A stretch of DNA of 56,086 nucleotides from contig NZ_JANXWG010000020.1 in NCBI RefSeq assembly GCF_025351285.1, positions 1-56,086 of the forward strand, given 5' to 3'. Of the stretch, positions 27,801 through 34,915 are shown piece by piece (the stretch's first letter is position 1; each line of letters begins with the position of its first letter). Below the pieces are notes generated by a model, which searched no databases, was not told the DNA's origin, and saw only the letters and a list, made by a program, of their open reading frames with translations. The position numbers and the translations under genes were made by a program. This DNA is from Novosphingobium sp. (lineage in GTDB: Bacteria > Pseudomonadota > Alphaproteobacteria > Sphingomonadales > Sphingomonadaceae).

Positions 27801-28467
27801 CATGATGGCGAAGGAGCGCGATACGTTCGGCTTCTACTTCGCCGCGCACCCGGTGGAGGAATGGCGCGCGATCGCGGGTGCTAACGGTGCACGAACCTAT
27901 GGCAGCCTGATGACCGGCGGCAACGAGGGCGGCGAAGCCCGCACCGGCGCGGTGATGTCGGCGCTGATCGAAAACGTCCAGCGGCGCAAGACCAAGCGCG
28001 GCAAGGACTTCATCGCCGCCGATTTTTCGGACAGCAGCGGACAATTCTCGGCCTCGTGCTTCGAGGAAGGGTTGGTCGATTCGTTCTTGCAATGGGCGAA
28101 AGAGGGCACCTGCGTGCTGCTCAATGTCGAACTCGATCGGCCCAGCCCCGACGAACCGCCGCGCATCACCGTGCGCAGTGCGCGGCCGCTGGCTTCGGTG
28201 ACGAGCGCCGCGCGGATGGTGCTGAGCCTGGAAGTGCACCGGCCCGAGGCGCTGTCCGAACTGGCACTGATGCTGACGCGTGGGGCGGATGCCAAGGGCG
28301 AAGTGCGCGCGCGACTGCGCACCGGGGGGCCGCGCGAGCCATTGGTGAAGCTGGGCGCCGACTTCCGGCTCGACAGCGAGATCGCGGAAAAGTTGATCGG
28401 GATCGAAGGATTGGCCAATGTGGCGCTGACCGCACGGCCCGACCGGCATTTGCGGCTGGTGACATAA
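24871..28467 (+). CDS. dnaE: DNA polymerase III subunit alpha
   Basis: The replicative polymerase, 1198 residues. An N-terminal PHP domain (RVFSSYTLLDGAV, where active PHP exonucleases have HSxY, so probably inactive) is followed by the palm with VGPGRGSGAGSVVAW and the catalytic MPDFDIDFCE aspartates. KFDFLGLKTL holds the third Asp. The thumb and fingers include YRPGPMDNIP, YQEQVMQAAQ and FAGYGFNKSHAAAYA; helix-hairpin-helix and OB domains close the protein. The ATG at 24871 is the family start; a longer frame to 24766 is not homologous. Residues about 318-352 are encoded by a palindromic repeat inserted in frame in the linker before the palm. It is 32 bases ahead of the acyl-CoA ligase at 28500. 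Confidence 0.97.
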   Translation: MSHAPFVPLRVFSSYTLLDGAVDPKIIARTASDRKFPAIAITDRNGLYGAVAFASAAKAAGVQPIIGTMLGVARPERGGAAPGFGPATTVVDWLALYAQDEAGYDNLCDLVSRAHLDRPLELAPHVGLADLVGRTQGLIALTAAGEGALARLYGEGQHAAGEAYADRLQELFPNRLYIELARRGEAIEQAAEDALIDLAYARDLPLVATNPASYADPHFYSAHDAMLCIASGTHVDSTDRPRSSREWWIKPAPVMQDLFADLPEAIANTLVVAQRCAFLPPKRKPILPSLAGDQEGEALAMAADSRSGLIARIEHRYPESVRAELVEALSCLPADLAESEHSFDGLRTNGFWDEVKTYKDRLEFEIDVINRMGFAGYFLIVADFIKWAKDQDIPVGPGRGSGAGSVVAWALTITDLDPLKLGLLFERFLNPERVSMPDFDIDFCETRRGEVIRYVQAKYGHDHVAQIITFGKLKARAVLRDTGRILQMSYGQVDRLCKLVPNHPTDPWTLPRTLNGVVEFKREYDRDEDTKRLIDLAMQLEGLPRNSSTHAAGVVIGDRPLAQLVPLYRDPRSDMPVTQYDMKHVEDSGLVKFDFLGLKTLSVLQKAVQLMEKRGVGIDLSALAWDDEQTYKLLQSGATVGVFQLESEGMRRTLAAVKPTAFGDIIALVSLYRPGPMDNIPLFGRRKNGLESIEYPHAKLEGILSETYGIFVYQEQVMQAAQILSGYSLGDADLLRRAMGKKDQKEMDAQRARFVAGCKDVSGIEQAKASELFDLIDKFAGYGFNKSHAAAYALLAYQTAWLKTHYPHEFYAASMCFDMHQSEKLAIFVDDMRRCGVALAGPDINASEAEFTVERTDEGHAVRYALAGLRNVGEKAMDALVAERDAKGAFTSLDDLFRRLPAGVMNRRGLEALAGAGAFDELEPNRAKVFASAETLLAVADEAARSRVSGQAALFGGDDHAAPGVRLVEAAPWSRADMMAKERDTFGFYFAAHPVEEWRAIAGANGARTYGSLMTGGNEGGEARTGAVMSALIENVQRRKTKRGKDFIAADFSDSSGQFSASCFEEGLVDSFLQWAKEGTCVLLNVELDRPSPDEPPRITVRSARPLASVTSAARMVLSLEVHRPEALSELALMLTRGADAKGEVRARLRTGGPREPLVKLGADFRLDSEIAEKLIGIEGLANVALTARPDRHLRLVT
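25823..25925. repeat. Palindromic repetitive element inserted in frame in dnaE
   Basis: Two 30-base arms, 25823-25852 and 25896-25925, are inverted copies matching at 25 of 30 positions. Inside, CTTCCTGCC (25864-25872) and GGCAGAAAG (25878-25886) form a second stem with one mismatch, giving a nested hairpin. The arms contain the GTTCG-CTGAGC-GTCGAAG theme of a dispersed repeat that I recall as abundant in sphingomonad genomes. In the dnaE frame the element reads VRAELVEALSCLP at one end and SFDGLRTNG at the other, a pair of peptides often seen at such insertions. No stop or frameshift arises. Length and domain order of dnaE are otherwise normal. Confidence 0.85.
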
Positions 28468-28499
28468 GCCCGACCGAATGGGCAGGAGGGGATAAGCGC

Positions 28500-30122
28500 A
28501 TGCAACCGGGCCCAAACAACATTGGGGCGATGCAGGACTGGCAACTGCTGGTCACGCACCTGATCGACCACGCCGCGCGCGAGCATGGCGAACGGGAAAT
28601 CGTCACGCATTGGGCCGATGGCAGCGAAACCCGCACCACCTGGGCCGGCGTGCGCCGCGATGCGGCAAAAATGGCCGAGGCCTTGCGTGCCGCCGGCCTG
28701 AAGCCGGGCGAGCGGGTGGCGACATTGGCGATGAACCATGCACGGCATCTGGTTACCTGGTATGGCGCGGTGGGGGCAGGCGGCGTGCTCCACACGCTTA
28801 ATCCGCGGCTGTTCGACGATCAGCTCGACTACATCGTAAACCACGCCGAAGACCGGATAATGATCTTCGACGCGGCCTTTGCGCCGCTGGTCGAACGGAT
28901 GAAGGCGCGCTGGCCCACGGTGGAGCACTACATCTGCTTCGATTCAGCCCAGCCGGCACCGGCTTTCGAGGACTGGATCGCGGCGTATCCGGGCACCGCG
29001 CCGTGGGCCGATGCAAACGAGCGCGATCCGTGCATGCTGTGCTATACCAGCGGCACCACCGGCAATCCCAAAGGCGTGCTGTACGAGCACCGTTCGACCA
29101 TGCTCCACGCGATCAGCGGGCTGCAACCGCAAGTCCACGCGATGGATTGCCGCACGGTGATGCTGCCGGTGGTGCCGATGTTCCATGCCGCAAGTTGGGG
29201 CCTGCCGTGGCTGGGTGCGGCGGCGGGAGCCAAGTTCGTCTATTCGGCGGTCAACGATCCGGTGGTACTGTGCGACTTGTTGCGCCGAGAAAAAGTCACC
29301 GCATCGGCTGGCGTGCCCACTGTATGGCTGTCGGTGCTCCAGCACCTCGATGCCGGTGGCGATACGCTGCCCGATCTCAAGCAGGTCGTGTGCGGCGGAT
29401 CGGCGATGCCGCGCTCGATGATCGAACGGTTCATGGGCCAGGGCGTGCGCGTGGTCCACGCCTGGGGCATGACCGAGACTTCACCGATCGGCACCACCGG
29501 CGCCGAATCGTGGGATTGGGACGATCGCAGCTTCGAAGATCAGGTCACGATCAAATCGTACCAGGGCCGCGTGCCGTTCGGCGTGGAATTGCGCTGCGTC
29601 GATCTCGATGACCCGGGCAAAGTGCTGCCGCGCGACGGGCTGACCGCAGGCGCCTTGCAGGTGCGCGGGCCGTGGGTGGTCAAACGCTACTTCAAGGCCG
29701 AGCGGGATGCGGTCGATGCCGATCAATGGTTCGATACCGGCGATGTGGCGGTGCTGCACCCCGATGGCACGCTGCAATTGACCGACCGCACAAAGGACGT
29801 GATCAAGTCGGGCGGTGAGTGGATCAGCTCGGTCGAGCTGGAAAACGCGGCGGTGGGCCATCCCGCAGTGGCCGAGGCGGCGGCGATCGGCATCGCGCAC
29901 CCCAAGTGGGACGAACGACCGATCCTGGTGGTGGTGAAGAAGGCCGGGGCAGACGTGACCGACACGGAAATCCGGGATTTCCTGGCCGACAAGGTGGCCA
30001 AATGGTGGCTGCCCGACGCGGTCGAATTCGTCGACGCCATCCCCCACACCGGCACCGGCAAGATCAGCAAGAAGGACTTGCGCGAACAGTTCCGCGATTA
30101 CACGCTGGAGGGCGCGGCCTGA
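28500..30122 (+). CDS. Long/medium-chain fatty-acid-CoA ligase (AMP-binding)
   Basis: A 540-residue acyl-CoA synthetase of the ANL superfamily. The core motifs are complete: P-loop [56 protein letters not shown] and the catalytic Lys in [13 protein letters not shown]. The block [14 protein letters not shown] and the general form fit fatty-acyl-CoA synthetases of the FadD3/AlkK type. The ATG at 28500 has AGGAGGGG upstream; the frame extends further back inside dnaE, but without homology. Unlike the ligase at 3409 its SGTTGxPK motif is unaltered. The substrate chain length cannot be deduced. Confidence 0.94.
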   Translation: MQPGPNNIGAMQDWQLLVTHLIDHAAREHGEREIVTHWADGSETRTTWAGVRRDAAKMAEALRAAGLKPGERVATLAMNHARHLVTWYGAVGAGGVLHTLNPRLFDDQLDYIVNHAEDRIMIFDAAFAPLVERMKARWPTVEHYICFDSAQPAPAFEDWIAAYPGTAPWADANERDPCMLCYTSGTTGNPKGVLYEHRSTMLHAISGLQPQVHAMDCRTVMLPVVPMFHAASWGLPWLGAAAGAKFVYSAVNDPVVLCDLLRREKVTASAGVPTVWLSVLQHLDAGGDTLPDLKQVVCGGSAMPRSMIERFMGQGVRVVHAWGMTETSPIGTTGAESWDWDDRSFEDQVTIKSYQGRVPFGVELRCVDLDDPGKVLPRDGLTAGALQVRGPWVVKRYFKAERDAVDADQWFDTGDVAVLHPDGTLQLTDRTKDVIKSGGEWISSVELENAAVGHPAVAEAAAIGIAHPKWDERPILVVVKKAGADVTDTEIRDFLADKVAKWWLPDAVEFVDAIPHTGTGKISKKDLREQFRDYTLEGAA

Positions 30123-30161
30123 GCAGGTTTGCCGTCAGGCCGCGCACCTCCTGAAGTCAGA

Positions 30162-30716
30162 TCAAAACCACATGCGCTGCAATTCGCGGTGCTTGTCGAG
30201 GAACTGGTGCTTCAGCGCGCCCAGAATGTGCAGCGCCACGGCGGCAAGCAACACGTATGCGGTCGCGGTGTGCAGGCCGCCCAGCAAGTCATGCCAATGG
30301 TCCTTCTGCGCATCGGTCAGGCCATTGACGATGGGAAGGCGGAACCAGGGGACAACATCGAACAGCACCAGCGGGTGCTTGGCCGCGTCTTTCCACGCCG
30401 AATCGTGCAGCCAGCCCGAGAACGGCACCAGCACGATCAGCCCGTAAAGCAGCCCGTGGACAAGGCGCGAGAGCTTCTGCTCCCACGCCTGATACGTCGT
30501 CGGGATCGCGGGCGGCACGTGAGTCAGGCGCCACAGCACCCGCAGGATCACCAGGCCGAGCACGGTAATGCCGAGCGACTTGTGGAAATTGATCGCGGCG
30601 CGGATGCTGTCTTCGGGCGTGTAGTCGAAGCGTAAGCCGATCCACAGATTGACGATAATTCCGATTGCAACCAGCCAGTGGAGCACGACCGCCCCTTTGG
30701 TGTATTTGTCGTTCAT
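30162..30716 (-). CDS. Cytochrome b561-family membrane protein
   Basis: A four-helix inner-membrane b-type cytochrome of 184 residues. The hydrophobic segments VVLHWLVAIGIIVNLWIGL, SLGITVLGLVILRVLWRL, LVHGLLYGLIVLVPFSGWL and TATAYVLLAAVALHILGAL each sit at or near a His suitable for haem ligation (VLHW, FHKS, VHGL, ALHI). It probably passes electrons between quinone and a periplasmic partner, such as superoxide (CybB-like). The ATG at 30716 follows GGAG by 9 bases; TTG 30731 is an alternative. It is divergent from the glycosyltransferase and convergent with the ligase. Confidence 0.93.
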   Translation of the reverse strand: MNDKYTKGAVVLHWLVAIGIIVNLWIGLRFDYTPEDSIRAAINFHKSLGITVLGLVILRVLWRLTHVPPAIPTTYQAWEQKLSRLVHGLLYGLIVLVPFSGWLHDSAWKDAAKHPLVLFDVVPWFRLPIVNGLTDAQKDHWHDLLGGLHTATAYVLLAAVALHILGALKHQFLDKHRELQRMWF

Positions 30717-30834
30717 TGAGCTTGACTCCAAAACCGCATGGCTGTTTGCCGCGCCTCAGCAACCTCCCCCGGATAGCCAGCTTCCGTGGCTTGTTTCAAG
30801 CTTCGGTTCAGCCAGGATAGAGCATCTGCCGCGC

Positions 30835-32280
30835 ATGAACATGATGAATCACGTTTTCGCGCAGCAATCGCCCCGCATCAGTCCGCGCCGCGTGCCGCTT
30901 GCCGGAAGGGTGATCAGCCTGGTGCCGTTGTTCGTGTTCGCGGCCTTGATCACGCAGGCCTGGTTGCGCAACGGCGTGCTGACCTGGAGCGTGGGCATAG
31001 CCTATATCGTTTACGATACCGCGCTGCTGGTGTTTACCGCCTGGGCCATCCTGCCGCTGCGCCACGGGCAACCCGCCATCGTCGCGACTGCCGAACCGCG
31101 CCGGCCGACGCTGGGCGTGATCGTGGCCGCGCACAACGAAGCGCGCGTGCTCAGCCAGACGATCGAGGCGCTGGCGGGACAAGCCGATCCGCCCGAACTG
31201 ATCCTGCTCGCCGATGACGGATCGAGCGACGATACGCCCGCCGTGCTCAAGCAACTTTATGGCCTCGAAACCCCCTCGTCGGGGGAAATGTCCGGCCCGG
31301 CGCCGGGCATGGCAAGCTTGCGCTGGCTGCGGCTGCCGCACGGAGGCAAGGCGCGCGCGCTCAACGCCGCGCTGCTTCACGCCGATACCGAAGTGGTGCT
31401 GACGGTCGATGCCGATACGCTGATCGCACCGGGTGCGCTCAAGGCGATGCGCCGTGCGTTCGCGGTCGAGCCGGCGCTGGTTGCGGCCACCGGCGTACTG
31501 GCGCCGATTTGCGGGCCGACGCCGATGGCGCGGATGTTCCAGTGGTTCCAGAGCTACGAATATGTCCGCAACTTCCTGTCGCGTTATGCCTGGGAAGGGC
31601 AGCGCGGGCTGCTGCTGATTTCGGGTGCGTTCGCCGCGTTCCGGCGCACCGCGGTAATCGAGGTGGGTGGGTTCGATCCCGATTGCATGGTCGAGGACTA
31701 CGAACTGATCCACCGTCTGCACCGCCACGCCGCCGATACCGGACGCGACTGGACCGTGCGCGTGATCGGCGCGGCCTTGGCTAGCACCGACGCGCCGGCC
31801 AGCCCGATGGCATTCCTGCGCCAGCGCCGCCGCTGGTTTGGCGGGTTCTTGCAGACCCAGCACTGGAACCGCGACATGGTTGGCAACGCGCATTACGGCA
31901 AGCTCGGCACGCGGATGCTGGTGGTCAAGGCGCTCGATACGCTTCAGCCGGTTTATGGCATGGCGGCATTTTTCATCCTGATCGCGCTGCTGGCGACCGG
32001 GCGGTTTTTCCTGGCCTTGCCGATCCTGCTGATCATGGTGGCGAAGATCGCGATCGACCTCACGTTCCATCTGTGGAGCCTGACGATCTACAAGCGCTGG
32101 ACCGGGCAGCGCGAAGGGCTTGACCTTGGCCCGGCGCTGCTGGCCTCGTTTGCCGAGCCCTTCACGTTCCAGTTGCTGCGCCACGCCGGCGCGATCTGGG
32201 GCTGGTTCGCGTTCCTGTCGGGGCGCGAACGCTGGGTTCGCAACGAACGCACCGCGCTGGGCTCTACTGCGGGCCGGTAA
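30835..32280 (+). CDS. Membrane glycosyltransferase, family 2 (processive, PgaC/cellulose-synthase-like)
   Basis: A 481-residue protein. Two N-terminal membrane segments (SLVPLFVFAALITQAWL, GIAYIVYDTALLVFTAWAIL) precede a GT2 domain with VIVAAHNEARVL, the LLADDGSSDDT nucleotide site, TVDADT (DxD), MVEDYE (catalytic base) and RQRRRW (QxxRW). Further hydrophobic segments follow (MAAFFILIALLATGRFFLALPILLIMVAKIAIDL). This is the layout of enzymes that polymerise and export beta-linked glycans. Neighbours give no matching synthase partners, so the product is unknown. The ATG at 30835 is used; 30841 and 30844 are alternative ATGs in the same frame and the SD is unclear. Its stop lies inside a 16-base tandem repeat. 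Confidence 0.9.
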   Translation: MNMMNHVFAQQSPRISPRRVPLAGRVISLVPLFVFAALITQAWLRNGVLTWSVGIAYIVYDTALLVFTAWAILPLRHGQPAIVATAEPRRPTLGVIVAAHNEARVLSQTIEALAGQADPPELILLADDGSSDDTPAVLKQLYGLETPSSGEMSGPAPGMASLRWLRLPHGGKARALNAALLHADTEVVLTVDADTLIAPGALKAMRRAFAVEPALVAATGVLAPICGPTPMARMFQWFQSYEYVRNFLSRYAWEGQRGLLLISGAFAAFRRTAVIEVGGFDPDCMVEDYELIHRLHRHAADTGRDWTVRVIGAALASTDAPASPMAFLRQRRRWFGGFLQTQHWNRDMVGNAHYGKLGTRMLVVKALDTLQPVYGMAAFFILIALLATGRFFLALPILLIMVAKIAIDLTFHLWSLTIYKRWTGQREGLDLGPALLASFAEPFTFQLLRHAGAIWGWFAFLSGRERWVRNERTALGSTAGR

Positions 32281-32305
32281 TTGCTTGGGCCGGTAATTGC
32301 TTGGG
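32271..32305 (+). repeat. 16-base tandem duplication at the end of the glycosyltransferase gene
   Basis: GGGCCGGTAATTGCTT occurs twice head to tail (32271-32286 and 32287-32302), followed by GGG. The first copy supplies the TAA stop of the glycosyltransferase, so the duplication may have moved the 3' end without changing the protein. It looks like a recent slippage event. Confidence 0.85.
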
Positions 32306-32322
32306 TCAGCACTGAGATATTT

Positions 32323-32337
32323 TTAACGGAGGGTTAG
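32323..32337 (+). promoter_or_regulatory. CtrA-like box upstream of the Flp pilin gene
   Basis: TTAACGGAGGGTTAG fits TTAA-N7-TTAA, the alphaproteobacterial CtrA box, with one mismatch. It is 73 bases upstream of the pilin ATG in a short AT-rich patch. CtrA controls pilA in Caulobacter, so the site would make sense, but one imperfect match is weak evidence. Confidence 0.4.
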
Positions 32338-32410
32338 GAGTCTCAATATTACAGCCCGTCAGGCCAGCGGCCGGGGGGTCGTGGGCAGGGGATGACATGG
32401 AGACTGTCTG

Positions 32411-32596
32411 ATGCGTTTGATTGAAAATCTGCTCCGCGACGAGGCTGGTGCCACCGCGATCGAGTATGGCCTGCTTGCCGCATTTGTTGGCGTGGCGCTT
32501 GTCACCGCGATGCAGAGCCTCGGCAATTCACTGACCAATACTTACAACACGGTCGGCAGCAAGATGAACAGCGCCAACACCACTGCCAGCGCCTGA
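32411..32596 (+). CDS. Flp-family type IVb pilin
   Basis: A 61-residue Flp/Fap pilin. The short basic leader MRLIENLLRDEAG ends at Gly before ATAIEYGLLAAFVGVALVTAM, the processing site with the conserved Glu5-Tyr pair and the hydrophobic assembly helix. Pre-pilin peptidase (TadV/CpaA) would cut after the Gly. GGAG lies 9 bases upstream of the ATG. No tad/cpa secretion genes are in this window, so it is an orphan here and the assembly machine must be elsewhere. A CtrA-like box lies upstream. Some orphan Flp proteins are secreted pilins, others may no longer assemble. Confidence 0.9.
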   Translation: MRLIENLLRDEAGATAIEYGLLAAFVGVALVTAMQSLGNSLTNTYNTVGSKMNSANTTASA

Positions 32597-32604
32597 CGGC
32601 TGCG

Positions 32605-33675
32605 TCAGGCGAACAGCGCGAGCTGTCCGTCCAGACGCGGCGGGCGAAACCGGGTGCTGTCCAGCTTGAGCTTTTGCTGATCGATCCCGGCGCGTTTGCA
32701 CGCGTTGCGGAACCGTGCGCGCACCAGATCGGCCCACACGCCCTCCGGTTTCATTCGCGAAAAGAAGCCGGGGTCGTTGTCGCGTCCTGCGCGCATCGAT
32801 TGGATCGTGTGCATGACCTTGGCCGCGCGATCGGGGAAGTGCGCGTCCAGCCATTCGCGGAACAGCGGCGCGACTTCGAGTGGCAACCGCACCATGATCC
32901 AGCTTGCCGAACGCACGCCCAGGCCACCCGCTTCGGCCAGGATCGCTTCGATGAACGGGTCGGTGATGGCCGGGATGATCGGCGATACCGAAATGTGCGC
33001 TGGCACGCCTGCCTCGACCAGTTTTCCCAGAGCTGCCAGCCGTTTGGCAGGCGTTGCTGCACGCGGTTCGAGCAGGCGTGACAGCCCGGCATCGAGGCTG
33101 GTCACCGAAATCGCCACCGCCACCAGATCGTGCCTGGCCAGTTCGGCCAGCAAGTCGAGATCGCGCAGCACGCGGTCCGACTTGGTGGTGATCGTGACCG
33201 GGTGCCGCGCCTCCAGGCACACTTCCAGCACTTCGCGGGTGATGCCGTACTGCGCCTCGATCGGCTGATACGGATCGGTGTTGGTGCCCATCGCCAGCGG
33301 CGCAGGCTTGTATCCGCGCGCGGCGAAGGTCTTGCGCAGCAATGCGGCGGCCGTTGGCTTGGCGAACAGCTTCGTTTCGAAATCGATCCCCGGCGACAAG
33401 TCCTGGTAGGCGTGCGTGGGGCGGGCATAGCAATAGATACAGCCGTGCTCGCAGCCCTGGTAAGCGTTCAGGCTGCGGTCGAAAGGAATGTCGGGCGATT
33501 GGTTGAACGAAACGATGGTCTTGGGGTGCAGCCGCTGAACTGTGGTTTTCGGCCGCGATATCAGGTCTTGCGCGTGTTGCTCGTCCAGCCAGTCACCATC
33601 GACTTCTCGCCCGGGCACGTTGAAGCGGTTGCTGGTTCGATTGCTGGTCGCTCCACGGCCCTTGGTATATTCCAT
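32605..33675 (-). CDS. PA0069-family radical SAM protein
   Basis: A 356-residue radical SAM protein. The cluster ligands are in YQGCEHGCIYCYARP (CxxxCxxC), preceded by IVSFNQSPDIPFDRSLNAY, the signature that separates PA0069-type proteins from spore photoproduct lyase, to which they are related. AMGTNTDPYQPIE and ISVTSLDAGLSRLLEPRAATP are also typical. Function in the family is unestablished, and a nucleic-acid-related role has been guessed by relation to SplB. It starts at an ATG at 33675 and ends 8 bases from the convergent pilin stop. Confidence 0.92.
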   Translation of the reverse strand: MEYTKGRGATSNRTSNRFNVPGREVDGDWLDEQHAQDLISRPKTTVQRLHPKTIVSFNQSPDIPFDRSLNAYQGCEHGCIYCYARPTHAYQDLSPGIDFETKLFAKPTAAALLRKTFAARGYKPAPLAMGTNTDPYQPIEAQYGITREVLEVCLEARHPVTITTKSDRVLRDLDLLAELARHDLVAVAISVTSLDAGLSRLLEPRAATPAKRLAALGKLVEAGVPAHISVSPIIPAITDPFIEAILAEAGGLGVRSASWIMVRLPLEVAPLFREWLDAHFPDRAAKVMHTIQSMRAGRDNDPGFFSRMKPEGVWADLVRARFRNACKRAGIDQQKLKLDSTRFRPPRLDGQLALFA

Positions 33676-33718
33676 GGATGGAACATATAGCGAACAAATG
33701 GCCGAGTCTAGTCAAACC

Positions 33719-34285
33719 CTAATGAAGACTGCCCAATGCCAGCAGCAGCAGCGGGTCCAGCAGCAGATGCGTTGTCGCGTGGCCGGCCAACCCGGCCAGC
33801 CAGCCGTGCCGCCAGTAAAGCCAGCCCCACACGGCGCCCACCGCCCAATAGCGCAATGCGCCGTACAGCGGGGCGGCCAGCACCATCGGCCAGACCAGGC
33901 AAAGCTGCGATACCAGGATGATCGCGATGAATTGGCCGTTCGAAACCCGCCCGCGCCGCAGGGCGACCGCCATTGTCAGCCCGGTCATGAGCAGCAGCCG
34001 GAACTTGAATTCTTCGATCGCGGCCATCACGCACAGCACGGGGGTCCGCGGGAGGAGGGGGCTGGTGTAGAATGCCGCATAGCCGGGGGGCAGGCTGTGC
34101 CGAAAGATGAGGGCATCGAGTACGAGGACGAACAGCGTGACGCCAAGGATGCATGCCCCGATTGTCCGAACGGCTGCAGCGCAGTTCGTCGGAAGCAAGT
34201 GCAACCCGTTGCGACGGGGGTCGATTCGCCGGAGGAGCGCCCTTGCGGCGATGGCTGGTCGGGGGTTTGCGATATCGGCCGGCAT
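33719..34285 (-). CDS. CPBP-like (CAAX protease/bacteriocin-processing-like) membrane protein
   Basis: A 188-residue protein with four or five hydrophobic segments (TIGACILGVTLFVLVLDALIF, LLLMTGLTMAVAL, FIAIILVSQLCLVWPMVLAAPLYG, AVGAVWGWLYW). Two motifs fit the CPBP/Abi intramembrane protease family: EEFKFR (EExxxR) and GHATTHLLLD (HxxxH/D), but the match is not complete. The ATG at 34285 has GGGAG upstream; the preceding in-frame ATG at 34288 sits too close to it. No bacteriocin gene is nearby. Assignment is tentative and substrates are unknown. Confidence 0.6.
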   Translation of the reverse strand: MPADIANPRPAIAARALLRRIDPRRNGLHLLPTNCAAAVRTIGACILGVTLFVLVLDALIFRHSLPPGYAAFYTSPLLPRTPVLCVMAAIEEFKFRLLLMTGLTMAVALRRGRVSNGQFIAIILVSQLCLVWPMVLAAPLYGALRYWAVGAVWGWLYWRHGWLAGLAGHATTHLLLDPLLLLALGSLH

Positions 34286-34375
34286 CATGCTCCCACCCGT
34301 TGGGAACTGGTTCCGGCTGGGTGTTCAGCACTAGCGAGCGATGGTAAAAATCGGCTTAAGGCAGCGGCCCGGCAC

Positions 34376-34915
34376 TCAAACTTCGCGCAATCTCGGCATC
34401 AATTCGACGAAGTTGCAGGGGCGATTGCGGCTGTCGAGCTGTTCGGCAAGGATCAGGTCCCAGCCGTCCTTCACCGCGCCGTTCGAGCCTGGCAGCGCGA
34501 AGATATAAGTGCCGCGCGCCACGATCGCGCAAGCGCGCGACTGGATCGTGGAGGTGCCGATGGTCTGGTAACTGACCCAGCGAAACAGTTCGCCGAAGCC
34601 GGGAATATGCTTGCCGCCGCCCGAATCGACCACCTTGTCAAGCGCCTCGGGTGTCACATCGCGCCCGGTGAGGCCGGTGCCGCCGGTGATGATCACCGCG
34701 TCGATCTCGCGATCGTCGATCCAGTTGTTCAGCCGGCTGGCGATCCGAGCCACGTCGTCCTTTTCGATCGAGCGCATGGCGAGTTTGTGCCCGGCGGCCT
34801 TGACGCGCTCCGCCAGCAAGTCGCCCGAAGTATCGTCATGCGACTGTCGCGTATCCGACACGGTGAGCAAGGCAATCGAAACCGGCTTGAACGTCCGTTC
34901 GGGGTCGATCGTCAT
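34376..34915 (-). CDS. moaB: Molybdenum cofactor biosynthesis protein B
   Basis: Adenylates molybdopterin before molybdenum insertion (MoaB/MogA family). The 179 residues show LLTVSDTRQSHDDTSGDLLAERV, DAVIITGGTGLTGRDVTPEAL and the substrate-binding GFGELFRWVSYQTIG, followed by FALPGSNGAVKDGWDLILAEQLD. The ATG overlaps the stop of the upstream transglycosylase as ATGA, so it is the last gene of a three-gene operon. MogA is a close paralogue; the length and missing C-terminal extension favour MoaB. Confidence 0.95.
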   Translation of the reverse strand: MTIDPERTFKPVSIALLTVSDTRQSHDDTSGDLLAERVKAAGHKLAMRSIEKDDVARIASRLNNWIDDREIDAVIITGGTGLTGRDVTPEALDKVVDSGGGKHIPGFGELFRWVSYQTIGTSTIQSRACAIVARGTYIFALPGSNGAVKDGWDLILAEQLDSRNRPCNFVELMPRLREV

